Assembly: GCF_001672755.1 (NCBI RefSeq)
Contig: NZ_LZKI01000034.1
Location: forward strand, 1 to 64,000
DNA: 64,000 nt
Reading direction: 5' to 3'
Source: Mycobacterium colombiense
GTDB taxonomy: Bacteria; Actinomycetota; Actinomycetes; Mycobacteriales; Mycobacteriaceae
In this document: positions 30,401 through 40,987 of the stretch, piece after piece
Numbering within the stretch: the stretch's first letter is position 1
How the letters are laid out: every line of letters starts with the position of its first letter
Program-made: the position numbers and the translations under genes
Notes under the pieces: generated by a model
The model's input: only the letters and a program-made list of their open reading frames with translations
What the model was told of the DNA's origin: nothing
Databases searched by the model: none

Positions 30401-32819
30401 CATGCGGCACTCGGTGTACTTCACCCACGGCGTGCGCAACGCCGTCGACAGCGGCCACACCACCTTCCTGGAGCTCGCACCCAACCCGGTGGCGCTGATG
30501 CAGATCGGCCTGACCACCGCCGCCGCGGGACTGCATGACGCCCAACTGATTCCGACGCTGGCCCGCAAGCAGGATGACGTCGAGTCGATGATCTCGGCGA
30601 TGGCCCAGCTCTACGTCCACGGCCACGACCTGGACATCCGCACCTTGTTCGGCCGGGCGCAGGGTCCCGAGGACTACGCGAACGTCCCGCCGACCCGGTT
30701 CAAGCGCAAAGAGCACTGGCTGGATGTGCACTTCTCCGGCGACGGATCGGTGATCATGCCGGGGACCCACGTCGCGTTGCCGGACGGCCGCCACGTGTGG
30801 GAGTACGCGCCGCGCAACGGCGAGACTGATCTGGCCGCACTGGTGAAATCCGCTGCGACACAAGTCCTTTCGGATGCCCAATTGGTGGCCTCCGAGCAGC
30901 GCGCGGTGCCCGGCGCGGGCGCCCGGCTGGTGACGACGATGACCCGGCACCCCGGTGGCGCCGCGGTGCAGGTGCATGCCCGCATCGACGAGTCCTTCAC
31001 GCTGGTCTACGACGCGCTGGTGTCGCGGGCCGGGCAGAGTGTGGCCGCGTTGCCCACCGCGGTGGGCGCCGGTGCGGCCATCGCCGCCCCGACCACGACC
31101 ACCGCGGTCGAGGCGCCCGCCGAGGAAGCCGACGCCGAGACGCTGTCGGACAGCCTGACCAACCGCTACCTGCCGTCCAGCGTCGGCCGGTGGACGCCGG
31201 ACTCCGGCGAGAGCATCGGCGAGCGGCTGGGCCTGATCGTCTCGGCGGCCATGGGCTACGAGCCCGAGGACCTGCCGTGGGAGGTGCCGCTGATCGAGCT
31301 CGGCCTGGACTCGCTGATGGCGGTGCGGATCAAGAACCGCGTCGAATACGACTTCGACCTGCCGCCAATCCAATTGACGGCCGTGCGGGACGCCAACCTG
31401 TACGCCGTCGAGAAGCTGATCGAGTACGCGATCGAGCACCGCGACGAGGTCGAGCAGCTGCACGAGCACCAGAAGACGCAGACACCCGAGGAGATCGCCC
31501 GGGAGCAGGCCCAGCTGCTCAGCGGGGCGACGCCGACGTCGGCCGCCGCACCCGCACCGGACCCGCAGGCCGAGCCGGAGACGCAGCCGGCCCCGCCGGC
31601 GCCGGACGCGACGATCCCGCCACCACCGACGGATCCGTCCGGCCCGAAGGGCGCGGTGACCAACGGCGCGAAGCCGGATCTCGCGGGGGCGCTCAGCCAG
31701 GAGGCGGTGTCCAAGGCGCTGAATTCCGATGTGCCGCCGCGTGATGCCGCCGAGAGGGTCACCTTCGCCACCTGGGCGATCGTCACGGGCAAGTCGCCGG
31801 GCGGCATCTTCAACCCGCTGCCCAAGCTCGACGGGGACACCGCGGAAAAGATGGCGCAGCGGCTCTCGGAGCGCGCCGAGGGCGCCATCACCGCCGAGGA
31901 CGTCCTGACGTCGGACACCATCGAGGCGCTGGCCGAGAAGGTCCGCCAGTACCTGGAGGCCGGGCAGATCGACGGCTTCGTCCGCACCCTGCGGGCACGC
32001 CCCGAGGGCAGCTCGAAACCCCCGGTGTTCGTGTTCCATCCGGCCGGCGGTTCGACCGTGGTCTACGAGCCGCTGCTGAACCGGTTGCCCGCGGACACGC
32101 CGATGTACGGGTTCGAGCGCGTGGAGGGCACCGTCCAGGAACGGGCCGCCCAGTACATGCCGAAGCTGCTGGAGATGAACGCCGGCAAGCCGTTCATCCT
32201 GGCCGGGTGGTCGCTCGGCGGCGCGCTGGCCTACGCCTGCGCGATCGGTTTGAAGCGGGCGGGCGAGGACGTGCGCTTCGTCGGGATGATCGACACGGTG
32301 CGCGCCGGCGAGGAGATCCCCCAGACGCAGGAGGAGACCCGCAAGCGCTGGGACCGGTACGCGAAGTTCGCGGAGCGCACGTTCAACGTGGAGATTCCCG
32401 CGATCCCCTACGAGCAGCTCGAAGAGCTCGACGACGAGGGCCAGGTCAAGTTCGTGCTGGACGTCGTCCAGCAGAGCGGCGTGCAGATCCCGGGTGGCAT
32501 CGTCGAGCACCAGCGGACGTCCTACCTGGACAACCGGGCGCTCGAGACCGTCCAGATCGAGCCGTACGACGGGCACGTGACCCTGTACATGGCCGATCGC
32601 TACCACGACGACGTCATCGAGTTCGAGCCGCGATATGCGGTCCGCCGGCCCGACGGCGGCTGGGGAGAGTACGTGGCCGACCTCGAGGTGGTGCCGATCG
32701 GTGGCGAGCACATCCAGGCCATCGACGAACCGGTCATCGGCAAGGTCGGTGCTCACCTCTCCGACGTGCTGAATAAGGTGGAGGCCGAAACCAGTCAGAC
32801 GAGTGAGGTGGGCAAGTAG
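27471..32819 (+). CDS. pks13: Polyketide synthase Pks13 (mycolic acid condensase)
   Basis: 1782 residues. It condenses the meromycolyl chain with carboxylated C24-26 acyl-CoA to form the mycolate beta-ketoester. Domain order by visible motifs: ACP1 with phosphopantetheine Ser66 (GLASRD); KS from about 128, nucleophile Cys298 (DTACSSS) with downstream His in EAHGTGT; AT with Ser816 (GQSLGE); ACP2 with Ser1281 (GLDSLM); a Pro/Ala linker; and a thioesterase from about 1500 with Ser1581 (GWSLGG), acting as acyltransferase to trehalose. Starts 13 nt after fadD32 and overlaps accD4 by 1 nt. Slightly longer than M. tuberculosis Pks13 (1733), mostly in linkers. Confidence 0.97.
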   Translation: MADTEHPENQTPGPDGEVPATRPAKGTDMTVPEMRQWLRNWVGRAVGKSPDDIDESVPMVELGLASRDAVAMAADIEDMTGVTLSVAVAFQHPTIESLATRIIEGEPEVPDDELDGADWTRTGPAERVDIAIVGLSTRLPGDMNSPDETWAALMEGRDAITDLPEGRWSEFLEEPRIAQRVGTARTRGGYLKDIKGFDSEFFAVAKTEADNIDPQQRMALELTWEALEHARIPASSLRGESVGVYVGFSNNDYQFLAVSDPTVAHPYAITGTASSIIANRVSYFYDFRGPSVAMDTACSSSLVATHQAVQALRNGECDVALAGGVNALLTPLVTLGFDEIGAVLAPDGRIKSFSSDADGYTRSEGGGMFVLKRVDDARRDGDQILAVIAGSAVNHDGRSNGLIAPNQDAQAEVLRRAYKDAGIDPRTVDYIEAHGTGTVLGDPIEAEALGRIVGRGRPADRPALLGAVKTNVGHLESAAGAASLAKVVLALQHDKLPPSINFAGPSPYIDFDGMRLKVIDSASDWPRYGGYALAGVSSFGFGGANAHLVVREVLPRDVIEREAEPQPVAAAPAADATEAPTLESHSLRFDDFGNIIPDASEADEPEYELPGVTDEALRLKEIALEELAAQEESEPTRPLIPLAVSAFLTSRKKSAAAELADWMESPEGQASSLESIGRALSRRNHGRSRAVVLAHDHEEAIKGLRAIAEGKQRPNVFSTDGPVTSGPVWAMAGFGAQHRKMGKSLYLRNEVFAEWIEKVDALIQDERGYSVLEMILDDSVDYGIETSNVVIFAIQIALGELLKHHGAKPAAVVGQSLGEPASAYFAGGLSLADAARVIASRSHLMGEGESMLFGEYIRFMALVEYSADELKTVFGDFPGLEVCVYAAPSQTVIGGPPDQIDAIVARAETEGRFARKLQTKGAGHTSQMDPLLGEFSAELQGIHPLSPTVGIFSTVHEGTYIKPGGEPVHDVDYWVKGMRHSVYFTHGVRNAVDSGHTTFLELAPNPVALMQIGLTTAAAGLHDAQLIPTLARKQDDVESMISAMAQLYVHGHDLDIRTLFGRAQGPEDYANVPPTRFKRKEHWLDVHFSGDGSVIMPGTHVALPDGRHVWEYAPRNGETDLAALVKSAATQVLSDAQLVASEQRAVPGAGARLVTTMTRHPGGAAVQVHARIDESFTLVYDALVSRAGQSVAALPTAVGAGAAIAAPTTTTAVEAPAEEADAETLSDSLTNRYLPSSVGRWTPDSGESIGERLGLIVSAAMGYEPEDLPWEVPLIELGLDSLMAVRIKNRVEYDFDLPPIQLTAVRDANLYAVEKLIEYAIEHRDEVEQLHEHQKTQTPEEIAREQAQLLSGATPTSAAAPAPDPQAEPETQPAPPAPDATIPPPPTDPSGPKGAVTNGAKPDLAGALSQEAVSKALNSDVPPRDAAERVTFATWAIVTGKSPGGIFNPLPKLDGDTAEKMAQRLSERAEGAITAEDVLTSDTIEALAEKVRQYLEAGQIDGFVRTLRARPEGSSKPPVFVFHPAGGSTVVYEPLLNRLPADTPMYGFERVEGTVQERAAQYMPKLLEMNAGKPFILAGWSLGGALAYACAIGLKRAGEDVRFVGMIDTVRAGEEIPQTQEETRKRWDRYAKFAERTFNVEIPAIPYEQLEELDDEGQVKFVLDVVQQSGVQIPGGIVEHQRTSYLDNRALETVQIEPYDGHVTLYMADRYHDDVIEFEPRYAVRRPDGGWGEYVADLEVVPIGGEHIQAIDEPVIGKVGAHLSDVLNKVEAETSQTSEVGK

Positions 32820-34405
32820 TGACGGAGACCGTGCCAGCTTCGGGGGCAGCTCCCATCCAGCACACCACCGCCGAGAAGCTGGCCGAGCTCTACGCTCGCC
32901 TGGAACTGGCCAAAGAGCCGGGCGGTGAGAAGGCCGTCGCCAAGCGCGACAAGAAGGGCATCCCCAGCGCTCGCGCCCGCATCCACGCGCTGGTCGACCC
33001 GGGCACCTTCTTTGAGATCGGCGCGCTGGCCAAGACGCCGAACGACCCGAACGCGCTCTACGGCGACGGGTGCGTCACCGGGCACGCCATGATCGACGGC
33101 CGACCGGTCGGGGTGTTCTCCCACGACCAGACGGTGTTCCAGGGCACGGTGGGCGAGATGTTCGGCCGCAAGGTGGCCAGGCTGATGGAATGGTGCGCGA
33201 TGGTCGGCTGCCCGATCGTCGGCATCCAGGACTCCGGCGGCGCGCGGATTCAGGACGCCGTCACCTCGCTGGCGTGGTACGCCGAGCTGGGCCGCCGCCA
33301 CGAGGCGCTGTCCGGGCTGGTGCCGCAAATCTCCCTGATCTTCGGCAAATGCGCTGGGGGAGCGGTGTATTCGCCGATCCAGGACGACCTGCTGGTTTCG
33401 GTGCGCGACCAGGGTTACTTCTTCGTCACCGGGCCGGACGTGATCCGGGAGGTCACCGGCGAAGACGTCACGCTCGACGAGCTCGGGGGCTCCGACGCGC
33501 AGGCCCGCAACGGCAACATCCACCAGGTGGTGGACTCCGAGGAAGCCGCGTTCCAGTACGTGCGCGACTTCCTGTCGTTCCTGCCGTCGAGCGCCGTCAG
33601 CGAGCCGCCGATCGTCAACCCAGGTCTGGAGCCGGAGACGACCCCGACCGATCTTGAGCTCGACTCGATCGTGCCGGACTCGGACAACATGGCCTACGAC
33701 ATGCACGAGATCCTGTTGCGGATCTTCGACGACGGCGACTTCCTCGACGTGGCCGCCCAGCACGGGCCGGCCATCATCACCGGGTTCGCCCGGGTCGACG
33801 GACACCCGGTGGGCGTGATCGCCAACCAGCCCATGCACCTGTCGGGGTCGATCGACAACGAGGCCTCCGACAAGGCGGCGCGATTCATCCGGTTCTGCGA
33901 CGCGTTCAACGTCCCGCTGGTGTTCGTGGTGGACACGCCGGGTTTCCTGCCGGGTGCCGAGCAGGAGAAGAACGGCATCATCAAGCGCGGCGGCCGCTTC
34001 CTGTACTCGGTCGTCGAGGCCGATGTGCCGAAGGTGACGATTACTGTCCGCAAGTCCTACGGCGGCGCCTACGCCGTGATGGGGTCCAGGCAGCTGACCG
34101 CTGACTTCAACTTCGCCTGGCCGACCGCGCGCATCGCGGTGATCGGCGCCGAGGGGGCCGCGCAGCTGCTGATGAAGCGGTTCCCCGACCCCACCACGCC
34201 CGAGGCTCAACAGATCAAGAAGGACTTCATCGAGGGCTACAACCTCAACATGGCGATCCCGTGGACCGCCGCCGAGCGCGGCTTCATTGACGCGGTCATC
34301 GACCCGCACGAGACCAGGCTGCTGCTGCGCAAGTCGATGAAGCTGCTGCGCGAGAAGCAACTGTGGTTCCGCACGGCGCGTAAGCACGGGCTCATCCCGA
34401 TCTAA
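32819..34405 (+). CDS. accD4: Acyl-CoA carboxylase carboxyltransferase subunit AccD4
   Basis: 528 residues from the GTG at 32819, whose first base is the last base of the pks13 stop. It is the beta subunit that carboxylates long-chain acyl-CoA to give the Pks13 extender unit, working with AccA3 and AccD5. The N-terminal carboxyltransferase half has the acyl-CoA pocket [12 protein letters not shown] and the oxyanion GKCAGGAVY. The C-terminal half has [13 protein letters not shown] and [12 protein letters not shown] with biotin-site glycines. No zinc finger at the N-terminus, as usual for actinobacterial AccD. Ends the fadD32 operon. Confidence 0.96.
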   Translation: MTETVPASGAAPIQHTTAEKLAELYARLELAKEPGGEKAVAKRDKKGIPSARARIHALVDPGTFFEIGALAKTPNDPNALYGDGCVTGHAMIDGRPVGVFSHDQTVFQGTVGEMFGRKVARLMEWCAMVGCPIVGIQDSGGARIQDAVTSLAWYAELGRRHEALSGLVPQISLIFGKCAGGAVYSPIQDDLLVSVRDQGYFFVTGPDVIREVTGEDVTLDELGGSDAQARNGNIHQVVDSEEAAFQYVRDFLSFLPSSAVSEPPIVNPGLEPETTPTDLELDSIVPDSDNMAYDMHEILLRIFDDGDFLDVAAQHGPAIITGFARVDGHPVGVIANQPMHLSGSIDNEASDKAARFIRFCDAFNVPLVFVVDTPGFLPGAEQEKNGIIKRGGRFLYSVVEADVPKVTITVRKSYGGAYAVMGSRQLTADFNFAWPTARIAVIGAEGAAQLLMKRFPDPTTPEAQQIKKDFIEGYNLNMAIPWTAAERGFIDAVIDPHETRLLLRKSMKLLREKQLWFRTARKHGLIPI

Positions 34406-34444
34406 CTCGGCCGTCCGACGGCCGCTCCCCCGATGGGTGATATC

Positions 34445-34477
34445 GCGAAGCGCTAGCGCATCCGCTATCGCTTTCGC
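34445..34477. terminator. Bidirectional hairpin between accD4 and fadE35
   Basis: GCGAAGCGCTAGCG pairs with CGCTATCGCTTTCGC (one bulge, one mismatch) around a short loop. It lies in the 87-nt gap between convergent accD4 and fadE35. A second short palindrome, GGCCGTCCGACGGCC, is at about 34409-34423. Confidence 0.65.
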
Positions 34478-34492
34478 GGGCAACACAATTGC

Positions 34493-36268
34493 CTAAAGCC
34501 GCAGCGCGCCGTCGAGCAGTTCGTCGAAGCGCTCCAGCGCCTCGTCCGAGTCGGCGTCGATCCCGCGCAGCGCTCCGCGATCGGCGAGGTAGCGCTGCAC
34601 GTAGAGGTCCGCGACCAGGGCCTTACGCTCGCCGCCGCGGGCGGCCCGCTCCCAGGCGGCCTGCTCGATGAGCAACGCTCCGGCATAGACGTCACTCATG
34701 TATTGGGCCAGCGGGAACAGCCTTGCCTCGGCCGTCCGCCTGTCGAGTTTGGTCCACGCGGTAATCGCCCCGTCGAGATCCTCGATGCGGCCGGCGACCA
34801 GCCGGGTGGCTTCGCCGTCGTCGGCGACCGACACCGCGTCGCGCATCCGCGCCAGCAGCGCTTCGTGCGCGCGGGTCTGCTCGATCCCGCGCCGCACATC
34901 CAGACACAGAATGTTGTCCGGTCCCTCCCAGATGGTGTTCACCTGTGCATCGCGCAGCAGCCGCGCCACCGGCCAGGTTTCGATATAGCCGTTGCCGCCG
35001 TGGATTTCGATCGCATCCGATGCCGCGGTGATCCCCAGCCGACAGACCCGCAGCTTGGTTACCGGCACGGCGATGCGTTGCCGCATGCTGCGCGGCTGAC
35101 GATGGTTGGTGGCGCCGGTGCCGTCGAACACCAGCGCCTGGGCCGCCTCGACGTCGACGATCATCTCGGCGAGTTTGCGCCGCATCAAGGGCTTGTCGAT
35201 GAGCGCGCCGCCGAACGCCCGGCGCTGCCGGGCATAGCACAGCGATTCCACCAGGGCGCGCCGCGCGTTACCGAGCGCGAACAAGGCGATGCCCAGGCGG
35301 GCGGCGTTGGTCAGCTCCATCATGCGTCCCAGCCCCTTGCCGTCCGACGGCCCGGCGTCGGCATCGGTGGGCTCACCGGACAGCAAAAACGCTTCGGCAT
35401 CGACGAATTCGACCTCGCCCGAGGCCACCGACCGGGTGCCCAGCTTGTCCTTCAGCCGCCGGACCCGCACGCCGTTGCGTGAGCCGTCGCGGCGGGTGCG
35501 CAGCACCAGGAAGTTGGCGACGCCGCGCGAAGAGTCCGGTGCCCCTTCGGGTTTCGCCAAGACGACGAACGCCTCCCCGGCGCAATTGGACGCGAACCAC
35601 TTGAAGCCGTTCAACAACCATGCGTCGCCGTGCCGGGTGGCGGTGGTCTCCAGCGCCCCCAGATCTGAGCCGCCGGTGCGTTCGGTGAGCAGCTGCGCCG
35701 TCTCGCCGGCCCACTCGCCGGAGGCGAATTTGGCCAGCACGTGCTCGGCCACATCGGGCGGCGCGTAGGCGGCCACCAAGGACTGGACCATGCCGCCGCC
35801 GGTGCCCAACGCGCAGCCCATCCCGATATCGGCTTGGTTGAGCAGATAATTCGACGCGAACATGGGCAGCGACGAGCTCGTCTTCGCCTCGCGGGCCTCG
35901 GTCCGCAGCGCCTGCTGGGCGTCCAGGACCGCCCGCTTGGACTGCGTGAAGGAGGTCGGCATGACCACCTCGCTGATGTCGTGTCCCCACCGGTCGTAGC
36001 GCTGCAGCCGCGGTGGGTTGCGATCCGTCTCCTCGGCCCACTGCGCCACCGGGCCGCCCATCAGTTCACCGATACGCGTCAGGTGGCGTTCGGCCAGCTG
36101 CAGTTCCTCGGGCTTGAGGTAGTAGGCCATGGTGAACTGCAGCGTGGGGTCGGTGAGGTACCAATTGAGTCCCACGGCCCCGCGGTAGTTCTCCGTGGCG
36201 TAGCGCTGCGCTTTCTCGTCGGTGGAAAACGGCAGCCGGTCCACGGCCTCTGCGGCGTAGTCGCTCAT
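34493..36268 (-). CDS. fadE35: Acyl-CoA dehydrogenase FadE35
   Basis: 591 residues from the ATG at 36268. FAD enzyme that oxidises acyl-CoA to enoyl-CoA. Motif GMGCALGTGGG, the substrate/FAD loop LTERTGGSDLGALET and the C-terminal IHGGNGYIETWPVARLLRDAQVNTIWEG block are typical of the AidB-like/large acyl-CoA dehydrogenase class. The order after accD4, on the opposite strand, matches Rv3797. The IS1557-type transposase found between the two in M. tuberculosis is absent here. Substrate not deducible. Confidence 0.93.
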   Translation of the reverse strand: MSDYAAEAVDRLPFSTDEKAQRYATENYRGAVGLNWYLTDPTLQFTMAYYLKPEELQLAERHLTRIGELMGGPVAQWAEETDRNPPRLQRYDRWGHDISEVVMPTSFTQSKRAVLDAQQALRTEAREAKTSSSLPMFASNYLLNQADIGMGCALGTGGGMVQSLVAAYAPPDVAEHVLAKFASGEWAGETAQLLTERTGGSDLGALETTATRHGDAWLLNGFKWFASNCAGEAFVVLAKPEGAPDSSRGVANFLVLRTRRDGSRNGVRVRRLKDKLGTRSVASGEVEFVDAEAFLLSGEPTDADAGPSDGKGLGRMMELTNAARLGIALFALGNARRALVESLCYARQRRAFGGALIDKPLMRRKLAEMIVDVEAAQALVFDGTGATNHRQPRSMRQRIAVPVTKLRVCRLGITAASDAIEIHGGNGYIETWPVARLLRDAQVNTIWEGPDNILCLDVRRGIEQTRAHEALLARMRDAVSVADDGEATRLVAGRIEDLDGAITAWTKLDRRTAEARLFPLAQYMSDVYAGALLIEQAAWERAARGGERKALVADLYVQRYLADRGALRGIDADSDEALERFDELLDGALRL

Positions 36269-36297
36269 GGGTCAGACGCTACGCGCCGAGCCGATCG

Positions 36298-36492
36298 TCA
36301 GGCAGTAGCGCGCAGCGGGCGCCGCCGGCGATTCGGGTCCGGGCCGGAACTGTCAGCCGTATCGGCGCGGCGAACCAGCGCTTCGGGCTGGACGATCACA
36401 ACGGTCTTGCCGTCCAACAGGATCCAGCCGCGCGTCGTGAACCGCGCAGCGCCTTGTTCACCGAAACCCGGTCGGCGCCGACCAGTGGTCAC
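36298..36492 (-). CDS. Possible small basic protein of 64 residues
   Basis: A GTG at 36492 is preceded by GAGGGGG at good distance and lies 17 nt after the FHA gene stop. The product is rich in Arg and ends RRRRPLRATA; only a short hydrophobic stretch (WILLDGKTVVIVQ) is visible. It resembles no family I know. It could be a genuine downstream gene of the FHA operon, a decayed remnant, or chance in a high-GC region. The ribosome-binding site is the main support. Confidence 0.35.
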   Translation of the reverse strand: MTTGRRRPGFGEQGAARFTTRGWILLDGKTVVIVQPEALVRRADTADSSGPDPNRRRRPLRATA

Positions 36493-36509
36493 GAATATCC
36501 CCCTCGGTG

Positions 36510-36956
36510 TCAGGCCGTCTGGGCGGTCAGGAAAACCAGCCGGAAATTGCCGATCTGGAGCACGTCGCCGTTGGTCAGCACCGCAGAGTCGACGGCGCCG
36601 CGGTTGAGATAGGTCCCGTTGAGGCTGCCAAGATCGACGACGCGGAATTCGCCTCTCTCGCTGCGGAATTCGGCGTGCCTGCGGCTGACCGTGATGTCAT
36701 CGAGAAAGATGTCGCTGGCGGGGTGCCGCCCGGCGTTCATCACCGGCTCGTTCAACATGAACTTCGCCCCGACGTTGGGGCCCCGCTTCACCACCAGCAT
36801 GGCCGAGCCGCGGGCCAGCATTGCCGCCGCTTCGGCGACGGCCGACGATGTGTCTATTTCGTCGCGGACGTCGGAACCCAGCACCGAACCGATGTCGCCG
36901 GTCGGATCATCCGGCGCGATTGGTTGCTGGCTTGTCTCCCCGTATGACGCCGACAC
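36510..36956 (-). CDS. FHA-domain protein, GarA-like paralogue
   Basis: 148 residues from the ATG at 36956. The FHA domain occupies about residues 52-145: AGRHPASDIFLDDITVSRRHAEF and VDLGSLNGTYLNR carry the phosphothreonine-binding Arg, Ser, His and Asn. The sequence is very close to GarA (Rv1827), the regulator of 2-oxoglutarate metabolism. However, the N-terminal segment lacks the GarA ETTS phosphorylation switch and reads GSDVRDEIDTSSAVAEA. It may be a constitutive phosphopeptide binder or antagonise GarA. Position near the emb cluster and the FHA regulator embR is notable. Confidence 0.85.
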   Translation of the reverse strand: MSASYGETSQQPIAPDDPTGDIGSVLGSDVRDEIDTSSAVAEAAAMLARGSAMLVVKRGPNVGAKFMLNEPVMNAGRHPASDIFLDDITVSRRHAEFRSERGEFRVVDLGSLNGTYLNRGAVDSAVLTNGDVLQIGNFRLVFLTAQTA

Positions 36957-37076
36957 CGCTCCCTTTCACCAGGTTCTCGTCGATACCTCCATCGCAGCAG
37001 TTGACGTGCGCGTCAAGATAGGGACCGAAGTCCCCTTTTCTTCTGGGGTGGCTGTCTCGGGCGGTGCACCGGGCGG

Positions 37077-37592
37077 CTACGACCCCACCGGCACCACGAA
37101 CTCGGACGTATAGAACTCCGCCGGGTTTTGCGACTCCGCGTTCGCCCGCTCGATAATCACCCACACGCCGGTGGTGCCTGGCCGAATGGTGTCGGCAACG
37201 GTCGCCGTTCCGTTTCCAGCGCCGTCGAGATCCATGCCGGTAAAGGCGGTTCCCGGGTCTCCGGGCCCGCAGGTCGACGAGGATGGTCGCGGTTCTTCGA
37301 TAAGGCCGACGTCGTAGTGCATGCCCGGCTCGGGCCCGTCGACCAGATGTACCTCGGCGACGGCCCGGGAACCGCCGGCCCGGACGATGGCCGATCCGCT
37401 GCCGAGCATCGGACTGGGCACCTTGGGGGCGGTGCTGACCTTACTGAAATCGCAACGCCGCAGATAGTTGTCGAAAACGACCGTCGTGCCGCCACCCTCG
37501 GCGGCCGCCGTCCCGATGGCCGAACTCGCGGCCGGCGCGATCAGCAGCGCGACCGCGGCCGTGCAGTTTCCCAGGCGTGTCAGCGTGCGCAT
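37077..37592 (-). CDS. Orphan secreted protein of 171 residues
   Basis: From the ATG at 37592, after AAAGGATGG. The signal peptide is residues 1-31 (LGNCTAAVALLIAPAASSA, then AIGTAAA). The mature part has two Cys (RRCDFS, STCGPGD) that could form a disulfide, and beta-rich sequence ending EFYTSEFVVPVGS. I recognise no family. It sits between the FHA gene and embB and has an A/T-rich promoter region (37593-37759). M. tuberculosis has no equivalent at this position that I recall. Confidence 0.7.
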   Translation of the reverse strand: MRTLTRLGNCTAAVALLIAPAASSAIGTAAAEGGGTTVVFDNYLRRCDFSKVSTAPKVPSPMLGSGSAIVRAGGSRAVAEVHLVDGPEPGMHYDVGLIEEPRPSSSTCGPGDPGTAFTGMDLDGAGNGTATVADTIRPGTTGVWVIIERANAESQNPAEFYTSEFVVPVGS

Positions 37593-37759
37593 CGGCCATC
37601 CTTTTCCGTCGTGTGAAATGGATCACAGCGGAATAGATATTGACCGGGAAATGGCGCGATTAAACCTTTGACCAGTAATTACTCTGCCGTTAATTCAGCG
37701 CACTATTACACCGGTGAATAATGACGGCGCAATGCCATTTCAAGACTTTTCGTCGCTCG

Positions 37760-40700
37760 CTACGGCTTGATGCGGATCGGTCCGGGCGACCACCATCCGG
37801 TGCGGGTGGCGGTGCCCAGGTCGAGCTGCGCCGGGCGCGCGTCGGCGATGGTGTCGAACTTGCGCAGCGATCCCCAGTCGCGGCCCCAGTCATGGGACAG
37901 GTACGTCGACATGACGTGGGCTCGCAGCAGCAGGTCGGTGATGCCCAGCAGGCCGCCGTTGACGCCGTCCTGCCAGGTGTCGGTGTCCTGCTTCTTGGCG
38001 TTGTAGTCCGGGGTGATGCGGAACTCCGGGATCTCGGTGACGCCGTTGGAATGCAGCATCGGATGCTGGCACGGGAACGCCAGCCCGACCGCCCAGTCCA
38101 TCAGCACCGGGCGCTTCGAACCGATGTACTCCTGCAACGAACGCAGCTCCGGCACCCGCGGCGGGGTCAGCGCGATCCAGTCATCCGGCGTCAGGGACAG
38201 GTCCTCGGCGACCACCCGCACCGCGACCGCGTCGGCGGGCATCTGGGAGCGCGCGAAGCGCAGGTTCCGCCACACCTTCGGCTGCTCGCCGTAGAGGTCG
38301 TAGGGCACCAGGCGACCGGCCGGCTGCACCGCGCCGCCGGGACCGGGCCTGCCGAATTCCAGCTCCACCGTCTGCCCGCTGGTATGGCCGTGCAGGATGC
38401 TGTTGCCGGCGATAGTGCCCGCGGCGGTCACCACGACCAGCGGGTGTCCGTCGTCGAGTTTCGGCAGCTGGTACCACGCCGAGGTGAGCCGGCTCTGCTG
38501 CTGCGCGCCGGTGGTGTAGCTGCCCGCCAGCGGAACCCGCGCGGGATCGAGGCCGTAGGGCAGCGGCACCGTCGACCCGTTGATGCCCGGGGCCTTCAGC
38601 TTGAGCGGCGCATCCCAGTCGTAGTCGGTGCCGGGCTGCGGCACCTCCGTCTCCTTGACCGACTCGGCCAGGGTGCGGTCCGGAACCCCGTTGGGAGTGA
38701 ATCCCGTTGGGCTGACCCCACCCAACGGCCCCAGCGGGCCGTAGTTGTCCGGCAACGGCGCCATGAAGCCGGCATTGCTGTCGGGCTCGACGAGCACGTC
38801 GTCGGCCAGCCCGCAGCCGCCGCTGAACTCCCGCAGGTTGTCCCAGGCGTTGGAATAGGTGGGGTACTGACGAACGATGCCGGCCACCATCGAGGCGATG
38901 AACACCAGCGCCATGAAGCCGGCCGCGAGGGGGATGGGCGCGGCGGTGAGCGCGCGCGCCAGCCGCCCTTCGCCGCGGTCCCTAGGCGCGAAGTGCAGGT
39001 ACGCCGCGTACAGCGCGACGATCACGAACAGCGCGAAAAAGACAGTGCTGATGCTGATTCCGTGGATCCTCGGCATCACGTTGTTGAACGGGACACCGAA
39101 GCTCGACACGTACCACCACCCGTTCGTGGTGGCGAAACACAGCGCCAGCACGAACAGCAGCGCCGCCAGGAAGGCCATGCGGTTACGCGACCAGCGCAAG
39201 CTCTCGTGCGACACCAGCACCGTCGTCAGCGCGGCCATCGCCGCTCCCACCGCGGCGAACAGCCCGAAGTGGTGCACCCACTTGGTGGGCGTGAACATCA
39301 GGAAGAACATGGTGCCGAAGATGACACCCATCAGTCGCCAGGCCGGCCCGCGCGCCACGCCGGGAATGCGCTTGCGCCGCAACATGATAAAGACCGCGGT
39401 GAAGAGACACAGCGCGGCGACCAGGAAGCCGAAGCGGCGCGACAGCGAACCGTCGACGGTGGGCAGGATCAGGTAGTAGTAGCGCAGGTTCTCGGTGTAC
39501 CAGGCCTGGCTGGGGCCGATCGAGGTGCGAATCCTGGTGGCTTCCAACACCGTTGACAGCGTCTGATCGGCGAACACGACGGTCAGGATGACCGTGCCGG
39601 CGGCCAGCATCGGCGCCACCAGTGGCCAGGTGCCGACCAGGCGATGGCGTTTCACCAGAATCCGCAGGATCGGACGGCCACCGGCGACCAGCGCGGCCAC
39701 CGCGATCAACCCGGTGGGCTGAACGCCGAGGGTGAACGCCGCGGTGATGACGGCCAGCGCCGCGGGCGTCAGCCGGCTGTAGCGCATGGCGCGCTCGATC
39801 AGCACGTAGGTGATCAGCGACCCGACGGCGATGATCGGCTCGGGGCGCAGGCCGTTGTCGAACGGCATCCAGGCCGTCAACAGCACCATGCCCGCCGCCC
39901 AATTCGCCGCCTTGCTGGCGGCCACCGCGGGTCCCAGCCGGGGCAGCACCTCACGCGAGAGCAGCAGCCAGCACACGATCCCGGCGATCAGGTCCGGCAA
40001 CCGCATCCACAGGCTGGCGTCGGTGACGTGGGTCATCAGCGCCAGCAGGTTGTAGTACCAGCCGAAGGGGTCCTCGGGGCTGCCGAACCAGCGGAAGTAG
40101 TTCGACATGTAGCCGGCGCGGTCGGCGACACGGGCCATGCCCAGGATGTAGCCGTCGTCCGAGGAGTTCGCCCCGATCACATGCCACAGCACGAAGCCGG
40201 AGATCACCGTGACGTCGGCCAGGGTGAACGTGCGCCAGTTCGCCGGAATGAGCCGGCGCATCCGATGACCGTCCAGCTGATCGAGCCGCCACAAGGCGAT
40301 CAGCGCGACGATGGTGGACACAATGGCCAACACCATCGCGGCCAGCTTCAAAGTCGTTGGGGTGGTGGAGAACCGGGTGTCGATGGTCGCCGACAGCTTC
40401 AAACCCGGCGGGGCCGGTCCGCTGAGGTCGGTGAATACCCCCACGATCTGCGGCCGCAGGTTCGGGTCGGGGAATCCGCCGCTGATCGGTTTGCCCGCCG
40501 GATCATTCAGTCCGACGAAGGTGGCGAAGGCACCCGCCTTGGTCGAGGTGATCTCGATGCGCTGGCATTGCGGGGACGCGACCTGATCCCGGGCCGCGCT
40601 GGCGATCACCACGTTGCGGTCGGTGACGTCGACGCGCTTGTTGTTGACGACCACGAACAGCGCGTTGAGCGCGGCGTCCTTACCCTTCTTGGGCGCCGTG

Positions 40701-40987
40701 CTGAGCACCACCCCGCCCTCCGGCGGCAGGGCGCGCACCACCGAGCACGGCACGGTCACGTTCACGTCGACCGGTGTCAGCGAAATCAGCGGCGCGGTAA
40801 CGCTGTTCAACTGGCCGTTCTGCGGCCAGTTCAGCTGCGCGGTGGTCTGCACGACGGGCAGCAGCGGCGTCGCGACCGACAGGATGAAACCGATCAGCCC
40901 GGCGATCGTCGCGACCCACCGGGTCACCCGCACGTTCTGCCCGGGGGCCGCCTTGTCTTCGCGGCTGTCGACGGTCGTGACGCTCAT
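37760..40987 (-). CDS. embB: Arabinosyltransferase EmbB
   Basis: 1075 residues from the ATG at 40987. GT-C membrane enzyme that builds the branched arabinan of arabinogalactan with EmbA; target of ethambutol. The GT-C motif [14 protein letters not shown] is near residue 280. Met284 aligns with M. tuberculosis Met306 and is the susceptible residue. Residue 384 (RPEPII) aligns with Gly406 and is Pro here, as in EmbA/EmbC. The C-terminal carbohydrate-binding domain ends [12 protein letters not shown]. The start overlaps the embA stop (ATGA, 40984-40987), so translation is coupled. Confidence 0.97.
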   Translation of the reverse strand: MSVTTVDSREDKAAPGQNVRVTRWVATIAGLIGFILSVATPLLPVVQTTAQLNWPQNGQLNSVTAPLISLTPVDVNVTVPCSVVRALPPEGGVVLSTAPKKGKDAALNALFVVVNNKRVDVTDRNVVIASAARDQVASPQCQRIEITSTKAGAFATFVGLNDPAGKPISGGFPDPNLRPQIVGVFTDLSGPAPPGLKLSATIDTRFSTTPTTLKLAAMVLAIVSTIVALIALWRLDQLDGHRMRRLIPANWRTFTLADVTVISGFVLWHVIGANSSDDGYILGMARVADRAGYMSNYFRWFGSPEDPFGWYYNLLALMTHVTDASLWMRLPDLIAGIVCWLLLSREVLPRLGPAVAASKAANWAAGMVLLTAWMPFDNGLRPEPIIAVGSLITYVLIERAMRYSRLTPAALAVITAAFTLGVQPTGLIAVAALVAGGRPILRILVKRHRLVGTWPLVAPMLAAGTVILTVVFADQTLSTVLEATRIRTSIGPSQAWYTENLRYYYLILPTVDGSLSRRFGFLVAALCLFTAVFIMLRRKRIPGVARGPAWRLMGVIFGTMFFLMFTPTKWVHHFGLFAAVGAAMAALTTVLVSHESLRWSRNRMAFLAALLFVLALCFATTNGWWYVSSFGVPFNNVMPRIHGISISTVFFALFVIVALYAAYLHFAPRDRGEGRLARALTAAPIPLAAGFMALVFIASMVAGIVRQYPTYSNAWDNLREFSGGCGLADDVLVEPDSNAGFMAPLPDNYGPLGPLGGVSPTGFTPNGVPDRTLAESVKETEVPQPGTDYDWDAPLKLKAPGINGSTVPLPYGLDPARVPLAGSYTTGAQQQSRLTSAWYQLPKLDDGHPLVVVTAAGTIAGNSILHGHTSGQTVELEFGRPGPGGAVQPAGRLVPYDLYGEQPKVWRNLRFARSQMPADAVAVRVVAEDLSLTPDDWIALTPPRVPELRSLQEYIGSKRPVLMDWAVGLAFPCQHPMLHSNGVTEIPEFRITPDYNAKKQDTDTWQDGVNGGLLGITDLLLRAHVMSTYLSHDWGRDWGSLRKFDTIADARPAQLDLGTATRTGWWSPGPIRIKP

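Noticed and set aside
27210..32756. 1848-residue open frame opposite pks13
   Set aside because: Arg/Val/Leu/Asp/His-rich antisense shadow created by high-GC codon use; the plus-strand frame has all Pks13 motifs.
36957..37076. Additional gene between the FHA and secreted-protein genes
   Set aside because: No frame with start, ribosome-binding site and reasonable composition; the gap is 120 nt and probably holds the FHA promoter.
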